Below, one piece after another: positions 51,209-59,685 of a stretch of DNA of 64,000 bases (the first letter of the stretch is position 1; each line of letters starts with the position of its first letter). The notes below the pieces were generated by a model. The model made no database searches and was not told where the DNA came from. It saw only the letters and a program-made list of their open reading frames with translations. Origin of the DNA: an uncultured Acidobacteriia bacterium (GTDB lineage Bacteria; Acidobacteriota; Terriglobia; Bryobacterales; Bryobacteraceae); assembly GCA_903875575.1 (NCBI GenBank), contig CAIQWJ010000052.1, positions 62,001-126,000 on the forward strand. Reading direction: 5' to 3'. Made by a program: the position numbers and the translations under genes.

Positions 51209-52075
51209 TTACCGCTCGCCCCACTTTAGTTTCTGACGCAGCACATCGAAGAACGTCTTCTCCGGAGCCTGGACAAGCAGAACTTCGGATTTCGACGCAG
51301 TACATTCCACGATGTCGATCGGGTTCAGTGCACCGCCCACCTGCCCATCCACCGTGAGGAACGAGTCCTCATCCTCCTTCATGTGATTCAGCACCCGGAT
51401 CGGCATATCGGAAGGAATGATGAGCGGCCGGTTGGTCAGGGTATGAGGGCAGATCGGGGTGATGCAGACGGCTGCGACAGTCGGGAAAATAATCGGCCCG
51501 CCCGCCGCCAACGAATAGGCCGTGGAACCCGTCGGAGTGGAGACGATCAGACCGTCAGCCTTGTATTCGCAGACAAACGTGTCGCCAGCCCACACTTCGA
51601 GATCGACAATACGGGCGATGGAGGACTTGGCGATGACCACGTCATTGAGAGCCTCATATTCCGCGATCACCCTGCCTTCGCGCCGAACAGCGACGTGCAG
51701 AAGATTGCGACGCGTCAGGTGATACTCCCCCGTGAGTGCGCGCTCCAGTTCCGGGAACAGGTCGCCAATCGGAATGGAAGTCAGGAAGCCGAGGCCGCCC
51801 AGATTGACGGCGAGCAGCGGGATGGGTCGGCCAGCAACGGCGCGGGCAGCGGAAAGCAGCGTTCCATCGCCGCCGAGCACGATGGCGAGATCGCAGCCAT
51901 CCGGGACATCCGCGCGCTGCAGACCCGCGTTGATACCGGCGTAAGTGGCCGCAACGTCGTCCAGACGAACTGTGATGCCGCGAACAGCCAGCCACGCGAG
52001 CAGTTCTGGCACAAGCCGGATGGCGGCGGGGGCATTCGGCTTCGCGAAGATGCCGATGGTCTTAGCGGCGGGCAT
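51209..52075 (-). CDS. nadK: NAD kinase
   Basis: 288 residues. ATP/NAD site GGDGTLLSAARAVAG (residues about 69-83), the ND motif in EALNDVVIAKSS, and GSTAYSLAAGGPII (about 180-193), all standard for NadK. It phosphorylates NAD+ to NADP+ in the cytoplasm. Starts within the last 14 bases of tlyA, the arrangement common to tlyA-nadK pairs. recN, often next, is not present here; the following gene on the strand is the DUF6677-type membrane protein. Confidence 0.95.
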   Translation of the reverse strand: MPAAKTIGIFAKPNAPAAIRLVPELLAWLAVRGITVRLDDVAATYAGINAGLQRADVPDGCDLAIVLGGDGTLLSAARAVAGRPIPLLAVNLGGLGFLTSIPIGDLFPELERALTGEYHLTRRNLLHVAVRREGRVIAEYEALNDVVIAKSSIARIVDLEVWAGDTFVCEYKADGLIVSTPTGSTAYSLAAGGPIIFPTVAAVCITPICPHTLTNRPLIIPSDMPIRVLNHMKEDEDSFLTVDGQVGGALNPIDIVECTASKSEVLLVQAPEKTFFDVLRQKLKWGER

Positions 52076-52799
52076 AAAGCAGGAACTCCTTGTTGCCTTC
52101 GGCGCCGGTGATGGGGCTATCGATGATCAAAGTGGTGAAATTTGATTCTTCCACACACGACTTCACCCGCTCGCAGGAGGCAACGTGGAGCGCGGGGTCG
52201 CGCACGATTCCGCCTTCTCCCACTTCCGACCGGCGCACCTCAAACTGCGGCTTCACCAGAATCACCATGCGGCCCGTTTCCGGCTTCAGCACGCGCACGA
52301 TGGCGGGGATGATCTGGGTGACGGAGATGAAACTGACGTCGCAAACAGCGAGGCCGACCGCTTCGCCAAGGTCCGTGAGTTGCAGGTTGCGGGCGTTGAA
52401 GCCTTCATGGAGGACAACACGCGGATCGCCGCGAAGCCGCCAGTCGATCTGGCCCGTTCCGGTATCGACGGCGTGGACGCGGGCGGCGCCGTGTTGCAGC
52501 AGGCAGTCTGTAAACCCGCCGGTGGAGGTACCGATATCCGCACAGACCGCACCCGCAACGTCGATGCCGAAGTGCTCGAGCGCGCCATGTAACTTCAGAC
52601 CGCCACGACTGACATAGGGCAGCTTTTCGCGGGCTTCCACGCGCGCCCCCGCGGGTACGATGTGCCCGGCTTTATCGACCCGCTGACCATTGACCTGGAC
52701 ATCGCCAGCCATAATCAGCGCGCGGGCCTTTTCCGTAGATTCAGCGAGACCGTAATCGACCAGCCATTGATCCAGGCGAAGTTTCTTTACTTTGTCCAT
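52062..52799 (-). CDS. tlyA: TlyA-family rRNA methyltransferase
   Basis: 245 residues from ATG 52799. N-terminal S4 RNA-binding domain (LRLDQWLVDYGLAESTEKAR, VQVNGQRVDKAG, residues about 6-50) and an FtsJ-type methyltransferase fold with the SAM loop CADIGTSTGGFTDCLLQHGA (about 80-99). TlyA 2'-O-methylates C1409 of 16S and, in long forms, C1920 of 23S rRNA; some homologs are called hemolysins. It overlaps nadK by 14 bases. A longer N-terminal start at 52841 would run into ispA and adds no domain. Confidence 0.92.
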   Translation of the reverse strand: MDKVKKLRLDQWLVDYGLAESTEKARALIMAGDVQVNGQRVDKAGHIVPAGARVEAREKLPYVSRGGLKLHGALEHFGIDVAGAVCADIGTSTGGFTDCLLQHGAARVHAVDTGTGQIDWRLRGDPRVVLHEGFNARNLQLTDLGEAVGLAVCDVSFISVTQIIPAIVRVLKPETGRMVILVKPQFEVRRSEVGEGGIVRDPALHVASCERVKSCVEESNFTTLIIDSPITGAEGNKEFLLYARR

Positions 52800-52821
52800 G
52801 GGGCTGCCCGAAACTCGCAGC

Positions 52822-53715
52822 CTATGACTTCCGCTGGACAATCAGGTCCGCGATTTCATGCAGACGCTGCGCGCCTTCGCCGAACGAAGACAGCGATTCA
52901 TGCGCCAGCCTGCATTGTTCGCTCGCCATCTCGCGCGAGCGCTCCAGGCCATAGACAGCGGGAAACGTAATCTTCCCCTGCGCCGCGTCTTTGCCCGCAG
53001 TCTTCCCCAAAGCTTCGGAGGATTCTTCCACATCGAGGATGTCATCCACAATCTGGAACGCCAGACCGACGTGCTCGCCGTAATTGGAAAGCGCCTCGAT
53101 CTGCTGCGCGTCGCCGCCCGCCGCAATGCCGCCCATGCGGACGCTGGCACGCAGCAGGGCTCCCGTCTTGGCGCGATGGATGCTGTCCAGCAATTCCGCA
53201 GTAGGATGCTGGCGTTCGCCTTCGATATCGGTCACCTGCCCGCCGATCATGCCATCCACCGTGCCGGAGGCAAAAGAAAGTTCGCGAATCAGTGAAACGA
53301 CACGGCCGGGCTCTGCAAACTGAATCGTAGTGAGCGTCTGGATGGCCAGCGTGAACAGGGCGTCGCCAGCCAGAATCGCCATCGCTTCGCCATAGACTTT
53401 GTGGCAGGTGGGCTTGCCGCGGCGGAAATCGTCATTATCAAGCGCGGGCAGATCGTCGTGGATCAGCGAATACGTATGAATCATCTCCAGCGAGCACGCC
53501 GCATGAATCACGGCGTCGGAATCTTCCTGCACGCCAGTCACCGCGGTTGCCGCCGACATGCAGAGAATCGGCCGGATGCGCTTGCCCCCGGCGAACAGGC
53601 TGTGACGCATGGCCCGGTGGATGGTGGCGGGATGCTCGATTTCAGGCGGGGTCAGGCGGTCCAGCGCGGCGTCCACCTGACGCTGGCGCTCGATAAGAAA
53701 TTCCTTCAGGGTCAT
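52822..53715 (-). CDS. ispA: farnesyl/geranyl diphosphate synthase (IspA)
   Basis: 297 residues. First aspartate-rich motif DDLPALDNDD (about residues 88-97) and second in QIVDDILDVEE, both flanked as in polyprenyl synthetases; KRIRPILCMSAATAV matches the N-terminal basic/IPP region. It condenses IPP with DMAPP/GPP to farnesyl diphosphate. xseB is five bases upstream. dxs, commonly between ispA and tlyA, is absent here. Confidence 0.93.
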   Translation of the reverse strand: MTLKEFLIERQRQVDAALDRLTPPEIEHPATIHRAMRHSLFAGGKRIRPILCMSAATAVTGVQEDSDAVIHAACSLEMIHTYSLIHDDLPALDNDDFRRGKPTCHKVYGEAMAILAGDALFTLAIQTLTTIQFAEPGRVVSLIRELSFASGTVDGMIGGQVTDIEGERQHPTAELLDSIHRAKTGALLRASVRMGGIAAGGDAQQIEALSNYGEHVGLAFQIVDDILDVEESSEALGKTAGKDAAQGKITFPAVYGLERSREMASEQCRLAHESLSSFGEGAQRLHEIADLIVQRKS

Positions 53716-53719
53716 GTTT

Positions 53720-53959
53720 CTACTTTTCAGGGCCGAAGGGTTCGGGCTGGTAGCCGCCTTCTTTGCGGATCAACTGCTCCACGCGCATTTCGGCCTCTTC
53801 CAGTTGCTTTCGGCAGGTTTCGCTGAGCTGCATGCCGCGTGAGAATAGATCGAGCGAGCGGTCCAGCGGGAGATCGCCCGATTCGAGTTCTTTTACGACT
53901 TTCTCTAATTCGTCGAGCGAGGTTTCGAAATTCCCCGCGTTTTGTTCAGATGCGGCCAT
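53720..53959 (-). CDS. xseB: exodeoxyribonuclease VII small subunit
   Basis: 79 residues. The body NFETSLDELEKVVKELESGD then LPLDRSLDLFSRGMQLSETC matches XseB exactly, a two-helix subunit that binds XseA. Exonuclease VII degrades single-stranded DNA. xseA is not in the window. First gene of the minus-strand nadK-tlyA-ispA-xseB run, its start about 190 bases from the divergent fluoride-responsive gene. Confidence 0.95.
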   Translation of the reverse strand: MAASEQNAGNFETSLDELEKVVKELESGDLPLDRSLDLFSRGMQLSETCRKQLEEAEMRVEQLIRKEGGYQPEPFGPEK

Positions 53960-54078
53960 CGGTTCATTCTAACGTGGGGGTGGCGGGTGGGAGTGGAACG
54001 AGGGAGTCAGGCCGCAGCGCCAGCGGCGCGAATTTGTTACGATCAAAGAAGTAACTGTCCGGTTCCGATAAAACTGAA

Positions 54079-54151
54079 GGCGATGGGGTTCGCCTGAAAC
54101 GCCTGCCGGGCTCGAAGCCGGGCGGCTGATGACTCCTGATCCATAAGGAGT
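54079..54151 (+). promoter_or_regulatory. fluoride riboswitch (crcB motif) with expression platform
   Basis: Aptamer consensus present: GGCGATGGGGTTCGCC (54079-54094), where GGCGA pairs with TCGCC, then TGAAAC, a stem near 54101-54126 (GCC/GGC outer pair, GGCT/AGCC inner pair with an internal mismatch) and CTGATGACTCCT (54126-54137). ACTCCT (54132-54137) can pair with AGGAGT (54146-54151), which covers the ribosome-binding site just before ATG 54153. This predicts fluoride-induced translation of the downstream ClC-type gene. Length and order fit the known class. Confidence 0.92.
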
Positions 54152-54152
54152 A

Positions 54153-55931
54153 ATGCGCCCAATCGTGCCAGCAACCGTCCGTTCGCTTCCCAAAAACCAG
54201 CGGCCCACAGCGCTTTCCGAGAATCTCAACGAGCATTTCCGGATTGCGCGACACGTTTTTCTGGTGGCCGCGCCGGTCGGCGTGATCGTCGGCGCAGCGA
54301 TTGCGGCATACGATTTCGTTGTCAACACGCTCCTCTGGGAACACTTTTCGCACTGGCTGACGCCGTGGCAATTGTGTCTGCTGCCGATTGCCGGGATGGC
54401 GCTGACTGGCTTGATTCTGACCGTCTTCAAAGTTCCGTCGTCCTCCATGGCGGATGAAATCGTGCTGGCCTATCACCGTCCGGAGGCGGGTATCGCTTTC
54501 GAATCGGCGTTGCCGAAACTGGCGGCCTCCATCACGACGATGGGTTTTGGCGCGAGCGCGGGCATGGAAGGCGCAAGCAAGTGGCTGGGAGGCACAATCG
54601 GCCTCTTCATCCAGAGACGAATCAACCGGATCGCTTTCCTGAAACCCCTGCACGGCAGGGGTGAGACAACAATGCTCGCCGGGGCGGCGGCCGGAATCAG
54701 CGCGATTTTTCGCGCCCCTCTGACAGGGGCGATCATGGGGATCGAATCGCCCTATAAGCACGATCTGGCGCATGAATCGCTGATTCACGGCCTGGTGGCG
54801 GCGGCTACCAGCTATGCGACCTTCATCGTATTCCGGCCTTCACGTCCATACTTTCCGATCCGGTTCGTGTATCACCTGAACTTTCGCGATCTGCTGATTT
54901 GCGTGCCGCTGGGCCTGGCCGGAGGCCTGGCGTCGCACCTGTTTCTCGGCTGTCTGGCGCGCATTAAGAAGACATGGGGGCGCTCGTCTGCACCGAGAGT
55001 ACTGAAGCTTGTGGGCGGCGGCGTTATCGTCAGCGCGATCGCGCTGACCACGATTTATCTGACGGGCGCGCCGGTGACGCTGCAGGCTGGCCTGCCGATC
55101 GCAAATAATCTTCTGAATGGCAAGTATCTGCTGGCCGGTTGCCTGATCGTGTTTGCAGCGAAGTTACTCGCCACTGCATTCACGTTCGGCAGCGGCGGAG
55201 TGGGTGGACTCTTCGTTCCCTCCGCCACGATCGGCGCGGCGCTGGGCGCGGCCTTCGACGCGGCGTTTCATCCGAGCCAGCCTGGCCTCTTCACCCTGAT
55301 CGGCATCGCGGCATTTACCGGCGCAAGTTACAACAGCCTGCTCTTCGCCGCGGTGTTCGTGGCGGAAGCGACCGGGAGTCCCGCCCTGGTAGTGCCGTCG
55401 CTGATTGCTTCTTCCACCGCGTTCCTGCTGGCTTCCGGGATCTCAAATTCGGAATCGCAAAAAACCCGCCGTGTAACCGACGATGCGCTGCTTGGCGAAA
55501 TGCCGATCCGGAACTGGATGACGACCACCATTGTCGCGGCCACGCCGGACCAAACCCTCGCGGAGTTCGTGGACCGCTACGTGGCTGAGCATTGGTTCCG
55601 GGAGCTTCCGGTCATCGGCAAGAAGGGCGTTTTCCTCGGCATGGTCTCCATGAAATCGCTCGCGACAGTTCCGCGGGACCAATGGGATAGGACTCCGGTG
55701 GCGAACTTAATCGATCGCGGAGCCCGGACCATCTGCGGCGCGCACTCCATGGCCGCGGCCGGGAAGGAACTCGCGCTCGGGCACAGCAACTATCTGCCTG
55801 TAGTGGACCCCGCCACGGATCAACTGGTGGGAATGCTCTCATCGAGCGATATGATCCGCGCCCGGAGGCACGCGAATGAAGTTCTGGAAACAGGCCCGAA
55901 CCCGGCAACAGAGAAGCAGCCACATGAATAA
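54153..55931 (+). CDS. CLC-type fluoride/chloride channel or antiporter with CBS domains
   Basis: 592 residues, about ten to twelve membrane segments. CLC motifs: SMADEIVLAYHRPEAGIAFE, GFGASAGMEGASKWLGG (equivalent of GREGP with the gating Glu), and FTGASYNSLLFAAVFVAEAT. C-terminal two CBS domains (about residues 445-585: NWMTTTIVAATPDQTLAEFV, TICGAHSMAAAGKELALGHS). Behind a fluoride riboswitch it most likely exports fluoride (CLC-F type). The GSGIP selectivity motif is not seen in the usual form, which would fit CLC-F. Start ATG has a Shine-Dalgarno only two bases away. Confidence 0.85.
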   Translation: MRPIVPATVRSLPKNQRPTALSENLNEHFRIARHVFLVAAPVGVIVGAAIAAYDFVVNTLLWEHFSHWLTPWQLCLLPIAGMALTGLILTVFKVPSSSMADEIVLAYHRPEAGIAFESALPKLAASITTMGFGASAGMEGASKWLGGTIGLFIQRRINRIAFLKPLHGRGETTMLAGAAAGISAIFRAPLTGAIMGIESPYKHDLAHESLIHGLVAAATSYATFIVFRPSRPYFPIRFVYHLNFRDLLICVPLGLAGGLASHLFLGCLARIKKTWGRSSAPRVLKLVGGGVIVSAIALTTIYLTGAPVTLQAGLPIANNLLNGKYLLAGCLIVFAAKLLATAFTFGSGGVGGLFVPSATIGAALGAAFDAAFHPSQPGLFTLIGIAAFTGASYNSLLFAAVFVAEATGSPALVVPSLIASSTAFLLASGISNSESQKTRRVTDDALLGEMPIRNWMTTTIVAATPDQTLAEFVDRYVAEHWFRELPVIGKKGVFLGMVSMKSLATVPRDQWDRTPVANLIDRGARTICGAHSMAAAGKELALGHSNYLPVVDPATDQLVGMLSSSDMIRARRHANEVLETGPNPATEKQPHE

Positions 55932-56240
55932 TGGATCCTTTCATTCCATCTCAGCCCGGAAGATTTACAGGAAGCGGGAAGATAAGCAGAAGGCTTCCAA
56001 CTGGTGGGGACGGTTGCAGGAAAAACCGCTTTCCACCTGCCAGGTGCGCGCCTCGCTGCAAGGCGGGCATCATGCACGCGGCTGTCCGGGGCACACCGGG
56101 TTCGCAACCGATGCGAAGTCGGCCTCGTTTGACAATGCCGAGATACCTCTGCACACCATGCCCGTCTATGTTGAATTGCTGACGCCAATGCGTATTCCGG
56201 AGCAGTTTATCCGCGAACAGGCGAAGCAGCTTCCACAATC
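55932..56240. other. 309 bases without a supported gene
   Basis: After the CLC gene, a frame from ATG 55924 stays open to 56325 but has a shapeless Ser/Arg/Gln/His-rich composition, overlaps the next gene and shows no motif; I do not call it. Residues such as IPEQFIREQAKQLPQS near its end look protein-like but are not recognised. No hairpin or promoter stands out. Confidence 0.4.
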
Positions 56241-56696
56241 ATGCAAATCACTAAACCTTTCGAAAACACCATCGTGGTGGCAAGAAGCTTTGCCGCATCC
56301 CGGCAGGCTGTCTTTTCCGCACTGACCTCGCCCGCCGAAGTGCCCCTGTGGTTCACACCCGCGCGGATGTCTCTGGCCGGCTATGAAGCGGACGTCAGAA
56401 CCGGCGGGAGCTACCGTTACACCTTCGAGCGGCGCAACGGCATGAGACTGGAGATGCGCGGCGTCTATGAAGAGGTAGTGGCCCCGCTTCGCTGGGTTTA
56501 CACGGAAACCTATGATTTTTCACCCATCCAACTGCTCGTGACGAACACTCTGGACGACGCCGACGGGCAGACTCTGCTGACCCAGACGATTCGTTACGCC
56601 ACAACGAAAGCACGTGACGACGATTTCGACGCCGTTGCGGAAAGTGCGGCGGATCTGTACGGGAAACTGGACCGCTATCTGAAATCCGGCGGGTAG
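56241..56696 (+). CDS. SRPBCC/AHSA1-domain protein
   Basis: 151 residues. ENTIVVARSFAASRQAVFSA, LTSPAEVPLWFTPA and the beta-stretch YEADVRTGGSYRYTFERRNG and LRWVYTETYDFSPIQLLV are the usual AHSA1/polyketide-cyclase-like START fold. Members bind hydrophobic ligands or assist chaperones; nothing specific can be said. An ArsR-type regulator usually precedes such genes, but none is found here. The lipoprotein gene follows after 73 bases. Confidence 0.85.
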   Translation: MQITKPFENTIVVARSFAASRQAVFSALTSPAEVPLWFTPARMSLAGYEADVRTGGSYRYTFERRNGMRLEMRGVYEEVVAPLRWVYTETYDFSPIQLLVTNTLDDADGQTLLTQTIRYATTKARDDDFDAVAESAADLYGKLDRYLKSGG

Positions 56697-56769
56697 CTTC
56701 TGCAGATTGGAGTTCGAAGTGCACTGGCAGGTGAGAAGTCCAAACCAAACGCACTCGAAGGAACCAATC

Positions 56770-57066
56770 ATGAAGCTATCGTCTTACAAAGATCTCCCCT
56801 ACTATGTTGCAGCCGCCGCAGGCCTGATGCTGGCTGGATGTTCGCAGACCACTCCCGTCGTGGAGAAGCCGGAAACACAGGCTGCGCCCGCGCCCGCAAC
56901 CCCAGCGCCTGCTATGCCTGCAACTCCCAGCACGACCTCGTCGGAGAAAACTTCGACCACCACCACAGATACCCATTCGGAATCGCCATCGGCGGATAAC
57001 CCGAATGGCAGCGGCTCGCAGACCACCACCACCCATTCCACAAACAGCGAAAAGAAGACTCAGTAG
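56770..57066 (+). CDS. small Thr/Ser-rich lipoprotein
   Basis: 98 residues from ATG 56770 with AAGGA eight bases upstream. Lipobox AAGLMLAGC (Cys at about residue 24) marks a lipoprotein. The mature part is almost entirely Ala/Pro then Ser/Thr/Asp/Glu (e.g. SSEKTSTTTTDTHSESPSAD), i.e. disordered. Probably a spacer- or wall-associated lipoprotein; function unknown. Confidence 0.7.
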   Translation: MKLSSYKDLPYYVAAAAGLMLAGCSQTTPVVEKPETQAAPAPATPAPAMPATPSTTSSEKTSTTTTDTHSESPSADNPNGSGSQTTTTHSTNSEKKTQ

Positions 57067-57118
57067 AGCCGCTCGCCGGAGTGACGATACCTGGTCGAGT
57101 GACCACGGGCGGCCACAG

Positions 57119-57307
57119 CTACGCCCGTGAGTTGTCGAATTCCTGCCGCAGGATGGAAATCAGATCATCGTCATCGATGTCGGAATCATTGGCGAGGGCC
57201 TGACGCCTGGATTCCAGCGCGGCATGGTCAGTCTGCGGGATCTTCGATTTCAGCTCCTCCAGGAAGTTGTCAATTTTCGGGTGGATGTTGGCATATCTAT
57301 GTGTCAT
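57119..57307 (-). CDS. small hypothetical protein
   Basis: 62 residues from ATG 57307 (ATG 57316 also possible). MTHRYANIHPKIDNFLEELK and an acidic stretch (DSDIDDDDLISILRQEFDN) make it a short helical protein without membrane segment. It lies antisense between the lipoprotein gene and the stress-protein gene, so promoters of all three are close together. No recognisable family. Confidence 0.4.
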   Translation of the reverse strand: MTHRYANIHPKIDNFLEELKSKIPQTDHAALESRRQALANDSDIDDDDLISILRQEFDNSRA

Positions 57308-57415
57308 CAGTTCCATGATGATGCATTTCGCATTCCGAATGCCCCGTGACGGCCGAGCCCCAGCCAATCGGCCCCGAACATGCACCGCAGGTACCGGAAG
57401 AGGAGAGAAAACAAA

Positions 57416-57988
57416 ATGTCATCGAATACAGCTGTTTACGGCTTATATAAGAATCGCGCGGCAATAGACGATGCGGTGGATGCACTGCGACACGGCAGTT
57501 TCCGGAACACGGACATTTCCGTGCTTTTTCCGGAGAACCAGGGTTCGAAAGACTTCGCCATCGATAAGGGCACCAAGGCACCGGAAGGCGCGGTAACCGG
57601 TGGCAGTTCCGGCGCTCTGCTCGGTGGCGCACTGGGCTGGCTGGCCGGAATCGGTCTTCTGGCGATTCCCGGAATTGGTCCTTTCATCGTGGCGGGTCCC
57701 ATTGTCGCCATGCTGGCGGGAGCGGGCGTCGGTGGTGCCGTCGGCGGCATTGTCGGCGCGCTCATCGGCATGGGCATGCCTGAGTATGAGGCGAAGCGCT
57801 ACGAAGGGCGCATCAAAGAAGGCGGCATTCTGCTTTCGGTGCATTGCGATAGCCCGGAGTGGGTGACGCGGGCGAAGGAAGTGCTGAAGAATACCGGTGC
57901 GGATGACATTTCGTCGGCTGGCGAAGCCTCGGCGGATTTCCAGGTTTCCGACAAGCCATCCCACCGAATCAACGCGCAGGGCGCGTAA
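57416..57988 (+). CDS. YflT-like general stress protein
   Basis: 190 residues from ATG 57416 with AGGAGAG upstream. N-terminal half AVYGLYKNRAAIDDAVDALR and ISVLFPENQGSKDFAIDKGT is like the YflT/heat-induced stress domain; the middle is two hydrophobic Gly-rich segments (GGALGWLAGIGLLAIPGIGP, AGVGGAVGGIVGALIGMGMP). C-terminal half: ILLSVHCDSPEWVTRAKEVL. It probably sits in the membrane under stress; the exact role is unknown. Paired with a DUF883-like gene 12 bases downstream. Confidence 0.8.
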   Translation: MSSNTAVYGLYKNRAAIDDAVDALRHGSFRNTDISVLFPENQGSKDFAIDKGTKAPEGAVTGGSSGALLGGALGWLAGIGLLAIPGIGPFIVAGPIVAMLAGAGVGGAVGGIVGALIGMGMPEYEAKRYEGRIKEGGILLSVHCDSPEWVTRAKEVLKNTGADDISSAGEASADFQVSDKPSHRINAQGA

Positions 57989-58000
57989 AGAGGAAAGAAC

Positions 58001-58321
58001 ATGAATAATATGAAAGCGTTTGAAGAACGGGTAGACAGTATGCGGATGAATACTGCGGAGAAACTGGAATCCGCGGCCGACTCAGTGCGCGCCGCAGGAA
58101 CGGAAAGCGCGAAGTCGATCGGCGACCTCGCAAACGGAGCGGGCCAGAAACTGGATGCCACGGCTGGCCAGGTTCGCGCGTTTCGGCAGACCGATCTGCT
58201 CGCCGGTTTGGTCCAGACGGTGCGCAGGAATCCGATGGGAAGCCTCGTGATCGCGAGCGCCGTGGGACTGATAGCCGGCTTCTCATTTCGCGGGGCGTGC
58301 CGTCGCGAAGTGAAGGCATAA
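58001..58321 (+). CDS. DUF883/ElaB-like membrane-anchored protein
   Basis: 106 residues. A long charged helix (AFEERVDSMRMNTAEKLESA, DLANGAGQKLDATAGQVRAF) and one C-terminal membrane segment (MGSLVIASAVGLIAGFSFRG), as in ElaB/YqjD/DUF883 proteins associated with ribosomes at the membrane in stationary phase. It follows the YflT-like gene by 12 bases, so both are probably in one stress operon. Confidence 0.75.
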   Translation: MNNMKAFEERVDSMRMNTAEKLESAADSVRAAGTESAKSIGDLANGAGQKLDATAGQVRAFRQTDLLAGLVQTVRRNPMGSLVIASAVGLIAGFSFRGACRREVKA

Positions 58322-58475
58322 ACTCACGCATCGCGGCGAGTTCTGCCACGGGCGGGTAGCACATTGCTGCGGTGATCCTTACAGATCCCGCAGCATTTTT
58401 TTTGAGATGCATCACAAGCACAGAGAAACACCGGTCCAATATCTGCTGAAATGAAACGGGAGAGATTTCCGGTTC

Positions 58476-58919
58476 ATGTCCTCAGAAACAGCAACTGCCA
58501 CCGCACCCGCCAATCCATTCGGCGGCGCGATTCCCATCCTGCGCGTGGAGAGCCTCCGCGCCGCGCTCCATTACTACGTCGAATCCCTGGGATTCAACAT
58601 CGTCTGGGAACACAAGGAACTTTTTGCATGCGTCTCGCGGCAGCAATGCAGAATTTTCCTCAGTCAGGGCGACCAGGGCAATACCGGCGGATGGGTCTGG
58701 ATCGGCGTTGCCGATGCATCCACACTCGAGGCCGAATATCGCGCAAGCGGCGCGAAGATCCGCCACCGGCCCACGAATTATCCGTGGGCCTTTGAGATGC
58801 AGGTCGAGGATCCGGATGGCAACGTACTGCGCTTCGGCTCCGATCCGAAGGCAGACGAGCCATACGGAGACTGGCTGGATGAGAACGGTCGCCTGTGGCC
58901 GTCAAAACCGGATGCGTAG
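58476..58919 (+). CDS. VOC-family (glyoxalase/bleomycin-resistance-like) protein
   Basis: 147 residues. Core GAIPILRVESLRAALHYYVE, SLGFNIVWEHKELFACVSRQ, IFLSQGDQGNTGGWVWIGVA, and EMQVEDPDGNVLRFGSDPKA with the usual metal/ligand acidic residues of glyoxalase-like folds. Substrate unknown; such proteins can bind bleomycin-type drugs or catalyse ring openings. The first 15 residues (Thr/Ala-rich) are extra. Convergent with the BON gene. Confidence 0.82.
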   Translation: MSSETATATAPANPFGGAIPILRVESLRAALHYYVESLGFNIVWEHKELFACVSRQQCRIFLSQGDQGNTGGWVWIGVADASTLEAEYRASGAKIRHRPTNYPWAFEMQVEDPDGNVLRFGSDPKADEPYGDWLDENGRLWPSKPDA

Positions 58920-58922
58920 ATC

Positions 58923-59468
58923 TTAGTTCGAAGAAGCCTTCTGATTCTTCACCTGAAGCTCATTCACAACCTGCTGAACATTCGGCACTCCGCCCGCGAT
59001 TTGCGCCACCTGCGCGCGCAGTGCCTGTGAGTTCACCGTACCCGAGAGCGTCACTACGCCGCTTTGAACCTTGTAGTCAACGAACTTCTTCATGTCATTC
59101 TGAATCAGCGCGGCATCGAGATTATTGCCGATACCTTTATCGAGTGCGGAGTTCACATCCTTCGCATCCTTTTCGTCGCCGACCGGCACCACCACAATCT
59201 GGTTCGCCACTACCTGACCGCCCGCCATAGACGAAGCGAGCGATTCCGCCTGGAGTTTATCGTTATTCACGGCGACATGCCCGCTGAGGGTCACGACACC
59301 TTTATCACGATCCTGAGAGACCGAGACATCCTTCAATCCGGCGTTTTCAAGGGAATGCCGGATGTTATCGGTCACATCGACGGATTTCGTGGGTGACGAA
59401 GCGCAGCCAATCAGGGCGGCGGCGCAGACAACGGTCAGGAGGGTGGTGCAGCAATGGAGTGGCTTCAT
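58923..59468 (-). CDS. BON-domain lipoprotein
   Basis: 181 residues from ATG 59468. Lipobox CAAALIGCASS (Cys at about 22). Two BON domains: DNIRHSLENAGLKDVSVSQD, VVTLSGHVAVNNDKLQAESL (about 33-80) and DAALIQNDMKKFVDYKVQSG, VVTLSGTVNSQALRAQVAQI (about 113-155). Resembles OsmY-type periplasmic stress proteins that bind phospholipids. Convergent with the VOC gene (three-base gap). The STAS gene at 59686 is divergent. Confidence 0.88.
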   Translation of the reverse strand: MKPLHCCTTLLTVVCAAALIGCASSPTKSVDVTDNIRHSLENAGLKDVSVSQDRDKGVVTLSGHVAVNNDKLQAESLASSMAGGQVVANQIVVVPVGDEKDAKDVNSALDKGIGNNLDAALIQNDMKKFVDYKVQSGVVTLSGTVNSQALRAQVAQIAGGVPNVQQVVNELQVKNQKASSN

Positions 59469-59685
59469 GGCAAGCCAGATTGCAGGCTGCGGGCCGCGGC
59501 AGGCGCATTGACAAATAAGGCTCACCAGGCCCGGTCGTGTCACCAAAGTGGCTACCGGCGGTCACATGACCCGAGATGGTCGCACTCCCGAATCCGGCTT
59601 TCGTCAACCCGGACGAACTGCTAAGATAAAATCTTTTACTCCGCCGCTTTTTGATTCGGGTCCACACCGGATTCAGGTCCACACC

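Noticed and set aside
55876-56325. 149-residue plus-strand frame after the CLC gene
   Set aside because: Overlaps the ends of two supported genes, no recognisable domain and unnatural composition.
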